Source: an archaeon (lineage in GTDB: Archaea > Nanobdellota > Nanobdellia > SCGC-AAA011-G17 > GW2011-AR18). From it: a stretch of DNA of 7,205 bases. Position 1 is the stretch's first letter; the number at the start of each line of letters is the position of its first letter. The stretch covers positions 1-7,205 of the forward strand of contig JAHFKM010000041.1 in NCBI GenBank assembly GCA_023245385.1. Reading direction: 5' to 3'. The notes beneath the pieces were generated by a model that made no database searches, was not told the DNA's origin, and was given only the letters and a program-made list of their open reading frames with translations. A program made the position numbers and the translations under genes. Of this stretch, positions 1 through 5,753 are shown piece by piece.

Positions 1-326
1 AAAATAGAATACTCCGATTTTGAAAAAGTAGACTTGCGAGTTGGAACAATCATTCAAGCTGAAGAATTCCCAGAAGCAAAAAAACCAGCTTACAAACTCA
101 AAATCAACCTTGGAGAAGAGGAATTAAAAACTCAAGCGCACAAGTAACCAAAATCTACACAAAAGAAGAACTAATAGGCAAACAAGTCATCTGCGTCGTG
201 AACTTTCATCCAAAAAAGATAGGCCCATTCATCTCAGAAGTACTCACCACTGGATTCGACACAGAACAAGGAATAGTACTTACAACAGTAGACCAACCCG
301 TCAAAAACGGAATGAAACTCTATTAA
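1..326 (+). pseudogene. csaA: CsaA-like tRNA-binding protein, 5' truncated by the window, one-base frameshift
   Basis: Frame 1 reads a product beginning near its N terminus with DFEKVDLRVGTII and later KKPAYKLKINLGEE, then stops at 145-147. The third frame, from about base 120, continues without a gap: GIKNSSAQVTKIYTKEELIG, then VVNF, IGPFISEVL and a final VKNGMKLY, stopping at 324-326. Joined, they give about 107 residues, the usual length of CsaA (about 110). The order RVGTI, AxxxPAYKL, SSAQ, VVNFxPxxIGPFxSEVL is the OB-fold EMAP/CsaA signature. CsaA homologs bind tRNA and have been described as chaperone-like. One base, probably an A in the GAAGAGGAA run at 115-123, has been lost. This could be a real mutation or a sequencing error. 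The first codon lies just outside the window. The C-terminal domain of a methionyl-tRNA synthetase is less likely, because the SSAQ motif is typical of stand-alone CsaA. Confidence 0.85.
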
Positions 327-2116
327 ACAGTCTCAACAGGCCAAGTCCCTGTCTCAAGAATCCTTTTATACGCCGCTACGCCATTAGATTTTATCAAAGC
401 TTTTGTTCTTAACAAATTTAAATGATCACGGTTCCACTCCCCATTAGGAGCGTCAATACTTCCAAACTCATGAGAAAAAGATTCATCAGTATTTGGAATT
501 ACATACTTTTCTAAACTTCTAAAGTGGGGTGCTCCAGGCAAAGGTGTGAAAATAAAAGGATTAACATAAGTAATACCCGCTTCTTTTAAAACTCGGCCAT
601 ACTCAATTGTTCTTTCAATATTCCTTCTCGATTCCACGTACAAACCCCGATCTGGATTCACAAAGCCTAACATTAAACCTGCAGTAGTTTTAATTTTATA
701 CTTATCAAGTAGATTGACAACTTTTTTAGTATAATCTACCTGTGAATTTAACAAAGGTTTATGAGAAGTGTCCAAAGCCTGTTCGTTCGCAGACTCAACA
801 GCAAGATATGCACTATAACAGCCACTCTCACTCATTGCACGAATTAATTCTTCAGCACTCAAACCCCGTCTTTTTGCGTTAAGCGCCTTTTCAAAAACAA
901 GAGGATTATTCACACTCTTTAGGATATATTCTTCGCTCACTTCAGGAAGAAGAGCAATTAAAGAAAATAAACCGATGCCGCCCTCTTCAACCCACGGTAA
1001 ATTATATTTTCTTAACAGAGCAAACACTTCTAGAGCACGTTCAGGATCAGAAAATAAATGATCATCCTCAACAATAAACTCGCTTACACCTTCAGAAATA
1101 ACATACTTCAAATAATCCTCTAATGTTGCACACCCCACAGCTTTATATCCCCCTTGTACGGGAGGAATTGTGCAAAACGTGCAACGAACATCACAACCTA
1201 CAGAAGTAAAACCATACATTAACTTTCCATAACTAACTACTCTCTTCCCAGCAGAATGAAAAGGCCCACTATATAAATTCAAATTAACAAGAGAAAGATC
1301 CGGAATACTAATTTCATCAATATCTGATAAAAAAGCCCGCGGAGAAGTTCTCACCAACTTACCCTCTTTTCTAAAAGCAATACCCTTAACCTCCTCTAGA
1401 GGTTTGGTTCTCTTCGTCAAAGCATCTAATAAATCCACAAAAGTCTTATCTGCCTGCCTAAGAACGACATAATCACTCGGAGAATCAAAAAGCACATCTC
1501 CAGGTAGTCCTGTAGCATGAGTTCCACCGACAACTACAGGGATCTTTTCATCAATCCTTTTAATTAAATCAGCAACTTCTCGAGCATTTCCCCACTGATG
1601 ACTATAATCAATACTGATCCCAACTACATCCGGACAATATTCTCGGATCTTTTCCGCAATCTTATTTTTAGTTAATCCATACAGAAAGATACTACTTCCA
1701 CTTTCACTCTCAAAATATCGTTGTTCATCATTCCATCCTTCAAAAACTGCATCCAAAATTTTCACCTCATATCCCGCCTTTTTCGCAGCAGTTCCAACTC
1801 TCAATAAACCCATCGGAACACCTGCACGTTTCATTTCATTCAAAGAACTAACCCCTATTTCATTTAAGGAATTTATAAAACCTAAATCTTCTTCTAGACA
1901 TTCTTTTCCCCAAGTTTGAACACTCTCTTTAACAAGATCTAGAGGCCTTTTAATCCTTGTATAATACGGAACAATTAACAACACTCTTCCTGCTCTATCC
2001 CTAACTCTTGACGAAGAAAGAGAATCCTCGAATATTCCCTCCTTTAATCTTCTGGATATATGACTCCCTAAATCATCACGATTCCGATCCGGTCTTAAAG
2101 CAACTGTAAGTTTCAT
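323..2116 (-). CDS. B12-binding-domain radical SAM protein
   Basis: The 597-residue product has the layout of class B (cobalamin-domain) radical SAM enzymes. An N-terminal Rossmann-like B12-binding domain spans roughly residues 44-235, with VVVGGTHATGLPGDVL near 194-209. The radical SAM barrel follows at about 300-525, with the 4Fe-4S motif CDVRCTFC (Cys308, Cys312, Cys315; CxxxCxxC). The position where B12 proteins carry DxHxxG reads ILDAVFEGW, so the cobalt-ligating His is absent; many family members bind B12 His-off or not at all. The family includes methyltransferases acting on unactivated carbons and ring-forming enzymes; the substrate here is unknown. I chose ATG at 2116. An in-frame TTG at 2134 would add six residues, and neither has a clear ribosome site. 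The stop overlaps the stop of the convergent csaA gene within TTAA (323-326). Its position divergent to the graspetide region makes a tailoring role conceivable but unproven. Confidence 0.9.
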   Translation of the reverse strand: MKLTVALRPDRNRDDLGSHISRRLKEGIFEDSLSSSRVRDRAGRVLLIVPYYTRIKRPLDLVKESVQTWGKECLEEDLGFINSLNEIGVSSLNEMKRAGVPMGLLRVGTAAKKAGYEVKILDAVFEGWNDEQRYFESESGSSIFLYGLTKNKIAEKIREYCPDVVGISIDYSHQWGNAREVADLIKRIDEKIPVVVGGTHATGLPGDVLFDSPSDYVVLRQADKTFVDLLDALTKRTKPLEEVKGIAFRKEGKLVRTSPRAFLSDIDEISIPDLSLVNLNLYSGPFHSAGKRVVSYGKLMYGFTSVGCDVRCTFCTIPPVQGGYKAVGCATLEDYLKYVISEGVSEFIVEDDHLFSDPERALEVFALLRKYNLPWVEEGGIGLFSLIALLPEVSEEYILKSVNNPLVFEKALNAKRRGLSAEELIRAMSESGCYSAYLAVESANEQALDTSHKPLLNSQVDYTKKVVNLLDKYKIKTTAGLMLGFVNPDRGLYVESRRNIERTIEYGRVLKEAGITYVNPFIFTPLPGAPHFRSLEKYVIPNTDESFSHEFGSIDAPNGEWNRDHLNLLRTKALIKSNGVAAYKRILETGTWPVETV

Positions 2117-2168
2117 CAAAAAGATTAAGAACAAAGAGTTAAAGAATCTTCTTAATCCGTCAATTTAT
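2105..2168. repeat. Direct repeat, left copy (radical SAM 5' leader)
   Basis: About 64 bases covering the first codons and leader of the radical SAM gene recur at 6160-6221 in the same orientation. By eye roughly 87 percent of aligned positions agree, with one single-base gap. The best part is TTTCATCAAAAAGATTAAGA (2111-2130). The two copies are about 4.06 kb apart and enclose the methyltransferase gene, the graspetide operon and the degenerate segment after it. The pair may mark the ends of an inserted or duplicated block. Confidence 0.8.
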
Positions 2169-2200
2169 TACTCTTTAGCAGCAAGGGCGGCCTTAAATAA
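2161..2200 (-). promoter_or_regulatory. TATA-like elements upstream of the radical SAM gene
   Basis: Read on the minus strand, AATAAATT (2162-2169) lies about 46-53 bases before the ATG, placing a transcript start near 2140. TTATTTAA (2193-2200) lies further upstream and could serve the minus strand or, as TTAAATAA, the plus strand. The nearer AATAAATT is also kept in the duplicated copy at 6160-6221, which favours it as the functional box. Inferred from spacing only. Confidence 0.4.
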
Positions 2201-2230
2201 AAGCCCAGCCATTGAATACTAAACGAATAA

Positions 2231-2296
2231 TACGCAGCATCAGTGGTAGGTGCTTCGGCACGGCTGGCGCATCATCACTTACCAAGTATGCACTGT
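2231..2296 (+). ncRNA. Candidate structured RNA, copy X of a dispersed element
   Basis: This non-coding stretch folds into nested helices. GCAT 2237-2240 pairs with ATGC 2288-2291; GGTAGGTG 2245-2252 pairs with CACTTACC 2276-2283 through one G-T wobble. Inside lies the GC-rich core GCACGGCTGGCGCAT (2258-2272), and an alternative tight hairpin GTGC-TTCG-GCAC overlaps it. A TATA-like TTAAATAA at 2193-2200 lies 43 bases before AGCATC (2236). A related sequence at 7057-7117 keeps about 78 percent identity over the first 36 bases, a comparable fold and an upstream TTAAATAA. I do not recognise an RNA family. It is not a tRNA, and I see no clear C/D or H/ACA box set. Whether it is transcribed is unknown. 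Confidence 0.4.
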
Positions 2297-2305
2297 ATTT
2301 GAGGA

Positions 2306-2387
2306 GAACAAGAAAACATTGCATTCGGATTAAGTAATTGTGCGCCGGCCATGCAGTGATGCGTATGGAGAATGTGATTTCTTGTTC
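2306..2387 (-). repeat. Long hairpin enclosing inverted repeat copy W
   Basis: Bases 2306-2320 (GAACAAGAAAACATT) pair with 2371-2387 across a two-base bulge, giving about 15 base pairs. The 50-base loop contains, on the minus strand, GCATGGCCGGCGCA (2341-2354), followed by a tail similar to the tail of copy X. W therefore faces X head-on, and the pair makes an imperfect inverted arrangement between the two divergent genes. This may be a mobile-element remnant, a regulatory hairpin or a second RNA. A minus-strand TATA-like AATATAAA overlaps the box at 2401-2408. Confidence 0.5.
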
Positions 2388-2400
2388 ATGAGTGCAAATG

Positions 2401-2408
2401 TTTATATT
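2401..2408 (+). promoter_or_regulatory. TATA box of a leaderless methyltransferase transcript
   Basis: TTTATATT is centred about 26 bases before the GTG/ATG pair at 2429-2434. With the usual archaeal TATA-to-start distance, transcription would begin on or next to the start codon. No ribosome site is present, as expected for a leaderless message. Confidence 0.6.
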
Positions 2409-2431
2409 CTCGTTTTTTCAGTTTTGGTGTG

Positions 2432-3517
2432 ATGATTGATTTAAGGAATAAGTTGTATAGTGAGATTGCGAGGGTGTTGGCTGAGAAAGAGTTATTGTCT
2501 GCTAAGGATGTGCATGTGTTTTTAAAAGGAAGAGGATTGAAGCCTTCGTATCAGTATGTGCATAAGTGTTTGAAAGTGTTAGAAAAGCAAGGTTTAGTTT
2601 GGTGTAGGAAGGGGAAGTATAGTCTTAATGGTGAGTATTTGAAGCAGTGGAGAGATTTTTTGGTTAAGGCTTCAAACACATATAATTTGGATCAGAATGT
2701 TTTTGTTGAATCAATTACAGGAAGTTTGTTGAAGTTATTTAAAAAAGAGGAAGCTGAAGAGATTACTAAAGGGATTGTTAAAGAGTTGAATAAAAAAGTC
2801 GTGGGAAAGTTGGATCGTTGGTATTGTGATTTTTATGATGTTGAAGGTGTGGAGTTAAAGACGATTTTTTCTGAAACTGATTTTAAAGGAAAAAGCGTTT
2901 TGGAAATTGGGTGTGGAACGGGGAGAGTTACAAGAGAGTTAGCGAAAGTAGCAAGGGAAGTAATAGCGGTTGATCATAATAAAGATGTAATTGCGTATGA
3001 TCAAGAAAAATTCAGAGTTGTAAAGAATGTGAAGTTTGAAGTAGCGAATTTTGATTCTTTGAAGAGTTTGAAAAAAGAATATTTTGATATTGTTCTTTGT
3101 GGGTGGATTGGTTTGCATCATACTGAAGAGGTGGAAAAGGCGGTAAATGTTATGTATAGTCTTTTGAAAAAAGGAGGAATGTTATTAATTTTAGAAGCGT
3201 ATCCTGATTCTGAGTATGTAAAAGTCTTAAACTTATTAAAGCCGAAGAAGTCAACGATAAAGGAAGGTCAGGAGCGTTTGAGGAGTGCTTTGTATAAGAA
3301 GTTTAATGATTTGAAAGAGAAGATTGTTAGCACAAGGTATGTTTTTCCTTCTTTTGAAGAGTTAGAGGAGAAGTTTAAGATCGAGTTGGTGTATGAAGAG
3401 GGATACGAGTGGAGAGAAGCAGATAGTGCGAGATTAAAGCAGTACGTTGATAAGAAGGAGAGCTTAGAGATTGGTGAGGTGTTTATTTTTGTAAAGTGTG
3501 AGAAATCTTCTAAGTAG
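2432..3517 (+). CDS. Winged-helix domain fused to class I SAM-dependent methyltransferase
   Basis: The 361-residue product starts with a predicted winged-helix DNA-binding domain at about residues 1-70 (YQYVHKCLKVLEKQGLVWCR looks like recognition helix plus wing). A helical linker follows to about 140. Then comes a Rossmann-type methyltransferase: motif I VLEIGCGTG (156-164), the acidic residue that contacts the SAM ribose in VIAVDHN (Asp181), FDIVLCGW (Asp219) and LLKKGGMLLI (244-253). I see no substrate-specific motif. The domain order suggests either a self-contained regulator that senses or uses SAM, or a methyltransferase with a nucleic-acid or protein docking domain. ATG 2432 is used; GTG 2429 immediately before it is equally possible, and the TATA box at 2401 makes the message leaderless. 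It lies 70 bases upstream of the graspetide operon, so it could regulate that operon or methylate its product; this is inference. Its last 59 or so coding bases are duplicated at 5754-5812. Confidence 0.9.
   Translation: MIDLRNKLYSEIARVLAEKELLSAKDVHVFLKGRGLKPSYQYVHKCLKVLEKQGLVWCRKGKYSLNGEYLKQWRDFLVKASNTYNLDQNVFVESITGSLLKLFKKEEAEEITKGIVKELNKKVVGKLDRWYCDFYDVEGVELKTIFSETDFKGKSVLEIGCGTGRVTRELAKVAREVIAVDHNKDVIAYDQEKFRVVKNVKFEVANFDSLKSLKKEYFDIVLCGWIGLHHTEEVEKAVNVMYSLLKKGGMLLILEAYPDSEYVKVLNLLKPKKSTIKEGQERLRSALYKKFNDLKEKIVSTRYVFPSFEELEEKFKIELVYEEGYEWREADSARLKQYVDKKESLEIGEVFIFVKCEKSSK
3433..3491. repeat. Direct repeat flanking the graspetide operon, left copy
   Basis: The 3' end of the methyltransferase gene (LKQYVDKKESLEIGEVFIF) recurs at 5754-5812 in the same orientation with three mismatches in 59 bases, about 95 percent identity. 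Two mismatches are synonymous (TAC/TAT, AGC/AGT) and one changes Phe to Ser. The two copies enclose the whole graspetide operon. Confidence 0.95.
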
Positions 3518-3547
3518 TTGATTTTCAGAGGTAAGTTCTACAAAAAG

Positions 3548-3555
3548 TATTTATA
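3548..3555 (+). promoter_or_regulatory. TATA box of the graspetide operon
   Basis: TATTTATA lies about 36 bases before the ATG at 3588 and predicts a transcript start near 3578. That leaves a short leader carrying GAGG (3581-3584) four bases before the ATG. The first gene follows the methyltransferase stop by only 70 bases, so readthrough from it is also possible. Confidence 0.55.
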
Positions 3556-3587
3556 GTTGGTTAATGTAATATCCTATTTTGAGGACG

Positions 3588-3707
3588 ATGCAAATGCTCT
3601 CTGAAACAAAAAAATTATGTACTTTATGTGAGAGAGAGTTGGATCGTAATGTTTGGGAGGGTGTTTGTAATATTTGTTTTATTGATAGAAAAGAACCTAA
3701 GATTTGA
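3588..3707 (+). CDS. 39-residue two-CxxC (zinc-ribbon-like) microprotein
   Basis: ATG 3588 has GAGG four bases upstream and a TATA box at the right distance. The frame gives MQMLSETKKLCTLCERELDR followed by NVWEGVCNICFIDRKEPKI and TGA. Cys11, Cys14, Cys27 and Cys30 form two CxxC knuckles 12 residues apart, the spacing of a small zinc ribbon. Codon use resembles the genes on either side. It is the first gene of the operon. Its stop overlaps a TTG (3704) that opens the reading frame of the next gene, so translational coupling is possible. I do not recognise a family. It could be a small DNA- or protein-binding regulator, a partner of the maturation enzymes, or a Cys-rich peptide in its own right. 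Confidence 0.6.
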   Translation: MQMLSETKKLCTLCERELDRNVWEGVCNICFIDRKEPKI

Positions 3708-3790
3708 AATGGTTATTTTCCGAAGAGAGCAAGGAAAGTGTTGTTCAGGAGGAATCTTTTTTTCTGAAAAGAAAAGTTGGAGGACAAACG

Positions 3791-3985
3791 ATGGAATTGG
3801 AAAATTTGGTAAGTCAAGAACAGATTGTGGTTGGGAATGTAAGTTCTTATAAGCCAGAGAGAGTGCGGTATGCATTGTTTAGTGAGCAGTATTTGGAGAG
3901 GCCTGTGATTTCAGGAGATTATAAAATGGCTATTACCCCTAGTGCGTGTACTATTAAAGGGATACCTGTTATTGATGATTGGTAA
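3791..3985 (+). CDS. Candidate graspetide (ATP-grasp RiPP) precursor peptide
   Basis: ATG 3791 has GGAGG (3779-3783) seven bases upstream, which fixes the start. An in-frame TTG at 3704 would add 29 residues but lacks a comparable site. The 64-residue product directly precedes an ATP-grasp peptide ligase. Residues 30-36, FSEQYLE, line up with the microviridin leader helix FFARFLE that docks on the ligase: F, an aromatic, L and E coincide. The C-terminal region, ITPSACTIKGIPVIDDW (48-64), offers side-chain nucleophiles Thr49, Ser51, Thr54 and Lys56, and acids Asp62 and Asp63, as needed for omega-ester or omega-amide rings. TIK...DDW resembles the T-x-K...D-W-E layout of microviridin cores. There is no obvious signal peptide. 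Precursor status is inferred from context and motif likeness; the crosslinks are unknown. Confidence 0.75.
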   Translation: MELENLVSQEQIVVGNVSSYKPERVRYALFSEQYLERPVISGDYKMAITPSACTIKGIPVIDDW

Positions 3986-3990
3986 ATCTC

Positions 3991-4007
3991 TTTTTTTATC
4001 TTTTTTT
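3991..4007 (+). terminator. Twin T7 tracts between precursor and ligase genes
   Basis: Two runs of seven T (3991-3997 and 4001-4007) follow the precursor stop by five bases. Oligo-T on the non-template strand is the known archaeal termination signal. Partial termination here would yield more precursor than ligase mRNA. The ligase has its own ribosome site just after (AGGTGG 4008-4013), so it can be read from the transcripts that continue. Confidence 0.45.
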
Positions 4008-4020
4008 AGGTGGTGGAACT

Positions 4021-4977
4021 ATGAAACGGGTGTTAATATTAAGTTATGAGGATGATCCTCATGTTGAAGCTGTTTCTTCTTATTTGAAAAAACAGGGTGT
4101 TGATTTTTTTATTGTAGAGACTGAGAAGATTATAGAAAAGTATGGGCTTTCTTTTGACTCAAAAAATGGACTCTATAAAATTTCTGATGGGGATCGTAAG
4201 GTTTTTTTAGATGAGGGTTGGAATATTTGGAATCGGAGAGTTATGGATCCTATTGTTCCTGAAGGTGTTCCCAAGGATTTGGAAGATATTATTTTTACTG
4301 AGACGAAGAGGACGTGGCAGGGCTTGCTTTTTACTCATCGTGGGAAGGTTGTTAATCGTCCGCAAGCGGAGTTTGCAGCGAATAATAAGGTTGATCAGTT
4401 TCTTTTTGCTAAAAATTATGGTCTGCCAATTCTTGTTCCCGAAACAATTTTAACAAATGATCCCTCAATGCTTAAATTTTTTTATGAGCAAGAAGGTGGG
4501 AAGATTTGTCATAAACTTCAGAAGGCGGCGGTAGTGATGCGGAATGGTGAGCATTATATTACATATAATAATTTGGTTCGTAAGGAGAATTTGCAGTATG
4601 CGGATCTTATTAGGAGGAATCCCAGTCTCTTTCAAAGATATATTGAGAAGGATTATGAACTTCGGATTACTGCTTTAGAGGAGAAAGTTGTTGCTGTTGC
4701 TATTCATTCTCAGGATTCTGAACAGTCTAAGATTGATTTTAGGAGATATGATTTTGAGAATGTGAAATATGAAAGAGTGGATCTTCCAGAGACGATTACT
4801 GATTTTTGTGAGGATTTGTTGAAGCATTATAATCTTAGTTTTGGAGAAATTGATATGGTTGTAACACCAAAGCAAGAGTATGTTTTTTTGGAGCTTAATC
4901 CTAATGGACAATGGCTTTGGTTAGAGCTTAAGTCTGGTTATGATCTTACTTCAGATGTTGTGGAGAATCTTTTATGA
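4021..4977 (+). CDS. ATP-grasp ligase of the graspetide (microviridin/MvdD-like) type
   Basis: The 318-residue product matches the RiPP-maturing ATP-grasp family in length and motif order. It has an N-terminal segment VLILSYEDDPHVEAVSSYL (4-22), IWNRRVMDP (69-77), VNRPQAEFAANNK (111-123), and an ATP-grasp core with FQRYIEKDYELRITAL (204-219). It ends with the hallmark FLELNPNGQWLWLE (289-302), whose Glu291 and Asn293 are the expected Mg-ATP ligands. These enzymes phosphorylate Asp or Glu side chains of a precursor and join them to Ser, Thr or Lys, forming ester or amide macrocycles in the cytoplasm. ATG 4021 is chosen because AGGTGG (4008-4013) precedes it; an in-frame ATG at 3979 lies inside the previous gene. 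The next gene overlaps it by ATGA. A general RimK-like glutamate ligase is the alternative, but NPNGQW and the adjacent precursor favour a graspetide synthetase. Confidence 0.88.
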   Translation: MKRVLILSYEDDPHVEAVSSYLKKQGVDFFIVETEKIIEKYGLSFDSKNGLYKISDGDRKVFLDEGWNIWNRRVMDPIVPEGVPKDLEDIIFTETKRTWQGLLFTHRGKVVNRPQAEFAANNKVDQFLFAKNYGLPILVPETILTNDPSMLKFFYEQEGGKICHKLQKAAVVMRNGEHYITYNNLVRKENLQYADLIRRNPSLFQRYIEKDYELRITALEEKVVAVAIHSQDSEQSKIDFRRYDFENVKYERVDLPETITDFCEDLLKHYNLSFGEIDMVVTPKQEYVFLELNPNGQWLWLELKSGYDLTSDVVENLL

Positions 4978-5681
4978 GTTTTGGTAGTGTTGTTTTGGAA
5001 AAGGTGTGTGGGAAGGGGCTTGTACTTTTTGGTGAGCTTCATGGTACGAGGGAGATTCCTTTGATGCTTTCAGATTTTTTTTTAGATTATACTAAGGACT
5101 TTAATTTATGTTTGGAAATTCCTGAGGATGAACAGTTTTTTGTTGATCAGTTTTTTAAGACTGGTGAGGATCGTTATTTGTTGGAGATGCCTTTTTTTTC
5201 GTATTCGGAATGTTCTGATGGGAGAAATAGTAAAGAATATTTTTTGCTTATGAAGAAGCTCTATGCTAAATTGAAGAAGGTTAATTTAAAAGTGGGTGTT
5301 TTTTGTATTGATATTGGAGAAATAAATTCTGAGTTTCCTGTTCAGGAGCAGCGTGAGGAGAAGATGGTTGAGAATATTCTTAAACATTATTGTAAATGGT
5401 GTGTTACTTTTGTGATTGTTGGGAATATTCATGCTTCTAAAAAGCCGTTTGTCTTAGGAAAAGTTTTTTTCTTAACGATGGGGTCTTTACTTGGTGAAAG
5501 ATTAAAAAGCGAGTTAGTGTCTATAAATATTGTTCCTAAGAGTGGGAGTTATTTTAATAATATATTAAAAAAAATAGATTCTGCAGACCGTAATTTAGAT
5601 CTGTTAGGGGATTATGATTTGACGTGGGTGATTGAGAAGAGCTCTGCTTGCACTTTTATGAAAGGGGGAAAAAGATTTTGA
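4974..5681 (+). CDS. Tiki/EreA/ChaN-superfamily hydrolase-like protein
   Basis: The 235-residue product shows spaced motifs of the metal-dependent EreA/ChaN/TraB/Tiki superfamily. They are LFGELHGTREIP near the N terminus (18-29; the GExHG motif), an acidic LEIPEDE (47-53), QREEKMVENI (126-135; the R...M helix) and VIVGNIHA (147-154; the GxxH motif). Members include erythromycin esterases and the Tiki and TraB-type metalloproteases. There is no signal peptide or membrane segment, so it should act in the cytoplasm. Its ATG lies within the ligase stop (ATGA, 4974-4977), which implies coupled translation and a shared pathway. Plausible roles are hydrolysis of the ester links as immunity or quality control, or release of the leader; these are inferences. 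The last 30 residues or so look divergent. The family assignment rests on motif spacing read by eye. Confidence 0.7.
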   Translation: MSFGSVVLEKVCGKGLVLFGELHGTREIPLMLSDFFLDYTKDFNLCLEIPEDEQFFVDQFFKTGEDRYLLEMPFFSYSECSDGRNSKEYFLLMKKLYAKLKKVNLKVGVFCIDIGEINSEFPVQEQREEKMVENILKHYCKWCVTFVIVGNIHASKKPFVLGKVFFLTMGSLLGERLKSELVSINIVPKSGSYFNNILKKIDSADRNLDLLGDYDLTWVIEKSSACTFMKGGKRF

Positions 5682-5686
5682 TCTTA

Positions 5687-5692
5687 TTTTTT
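5687..5692 (+). terminator. Oligo-T stretch after the graspetide operon
   Basis: Six T follow the hydrolase stop codon by five bases with no hairpin, a plausible weak archaeal terminator. Confidence 0.3.
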
Positions 5693-5753
5693 GGAAGTGG
5701 GATGTGAACTTGGGTGTGAAGATCACAGAACATAAAGTATAAAGGTATTTGGA

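Noticed and set aside
2236..2295. tRNA-like look of TGGTAGG...GCTCGG in copies X and Y
   Set aside because: There is no T-loop (GGTTCAAATCC-like), no acceptor stem and no anticodon arm of proper length; only a D-arm-like word is present.
3698..3712. Programmed -1 frameshift joining the microprotein to the precursor frame
   Set aside because: There is no slippery heptamer, and the precursor has its own strong GGAGG-ATG start.
3624..3875. Minus-strand frame opposite the microprotein and precursor
   Set aside because: It is antisense to two genes with good starts, and its composition is that of a reverse-complement shadow.
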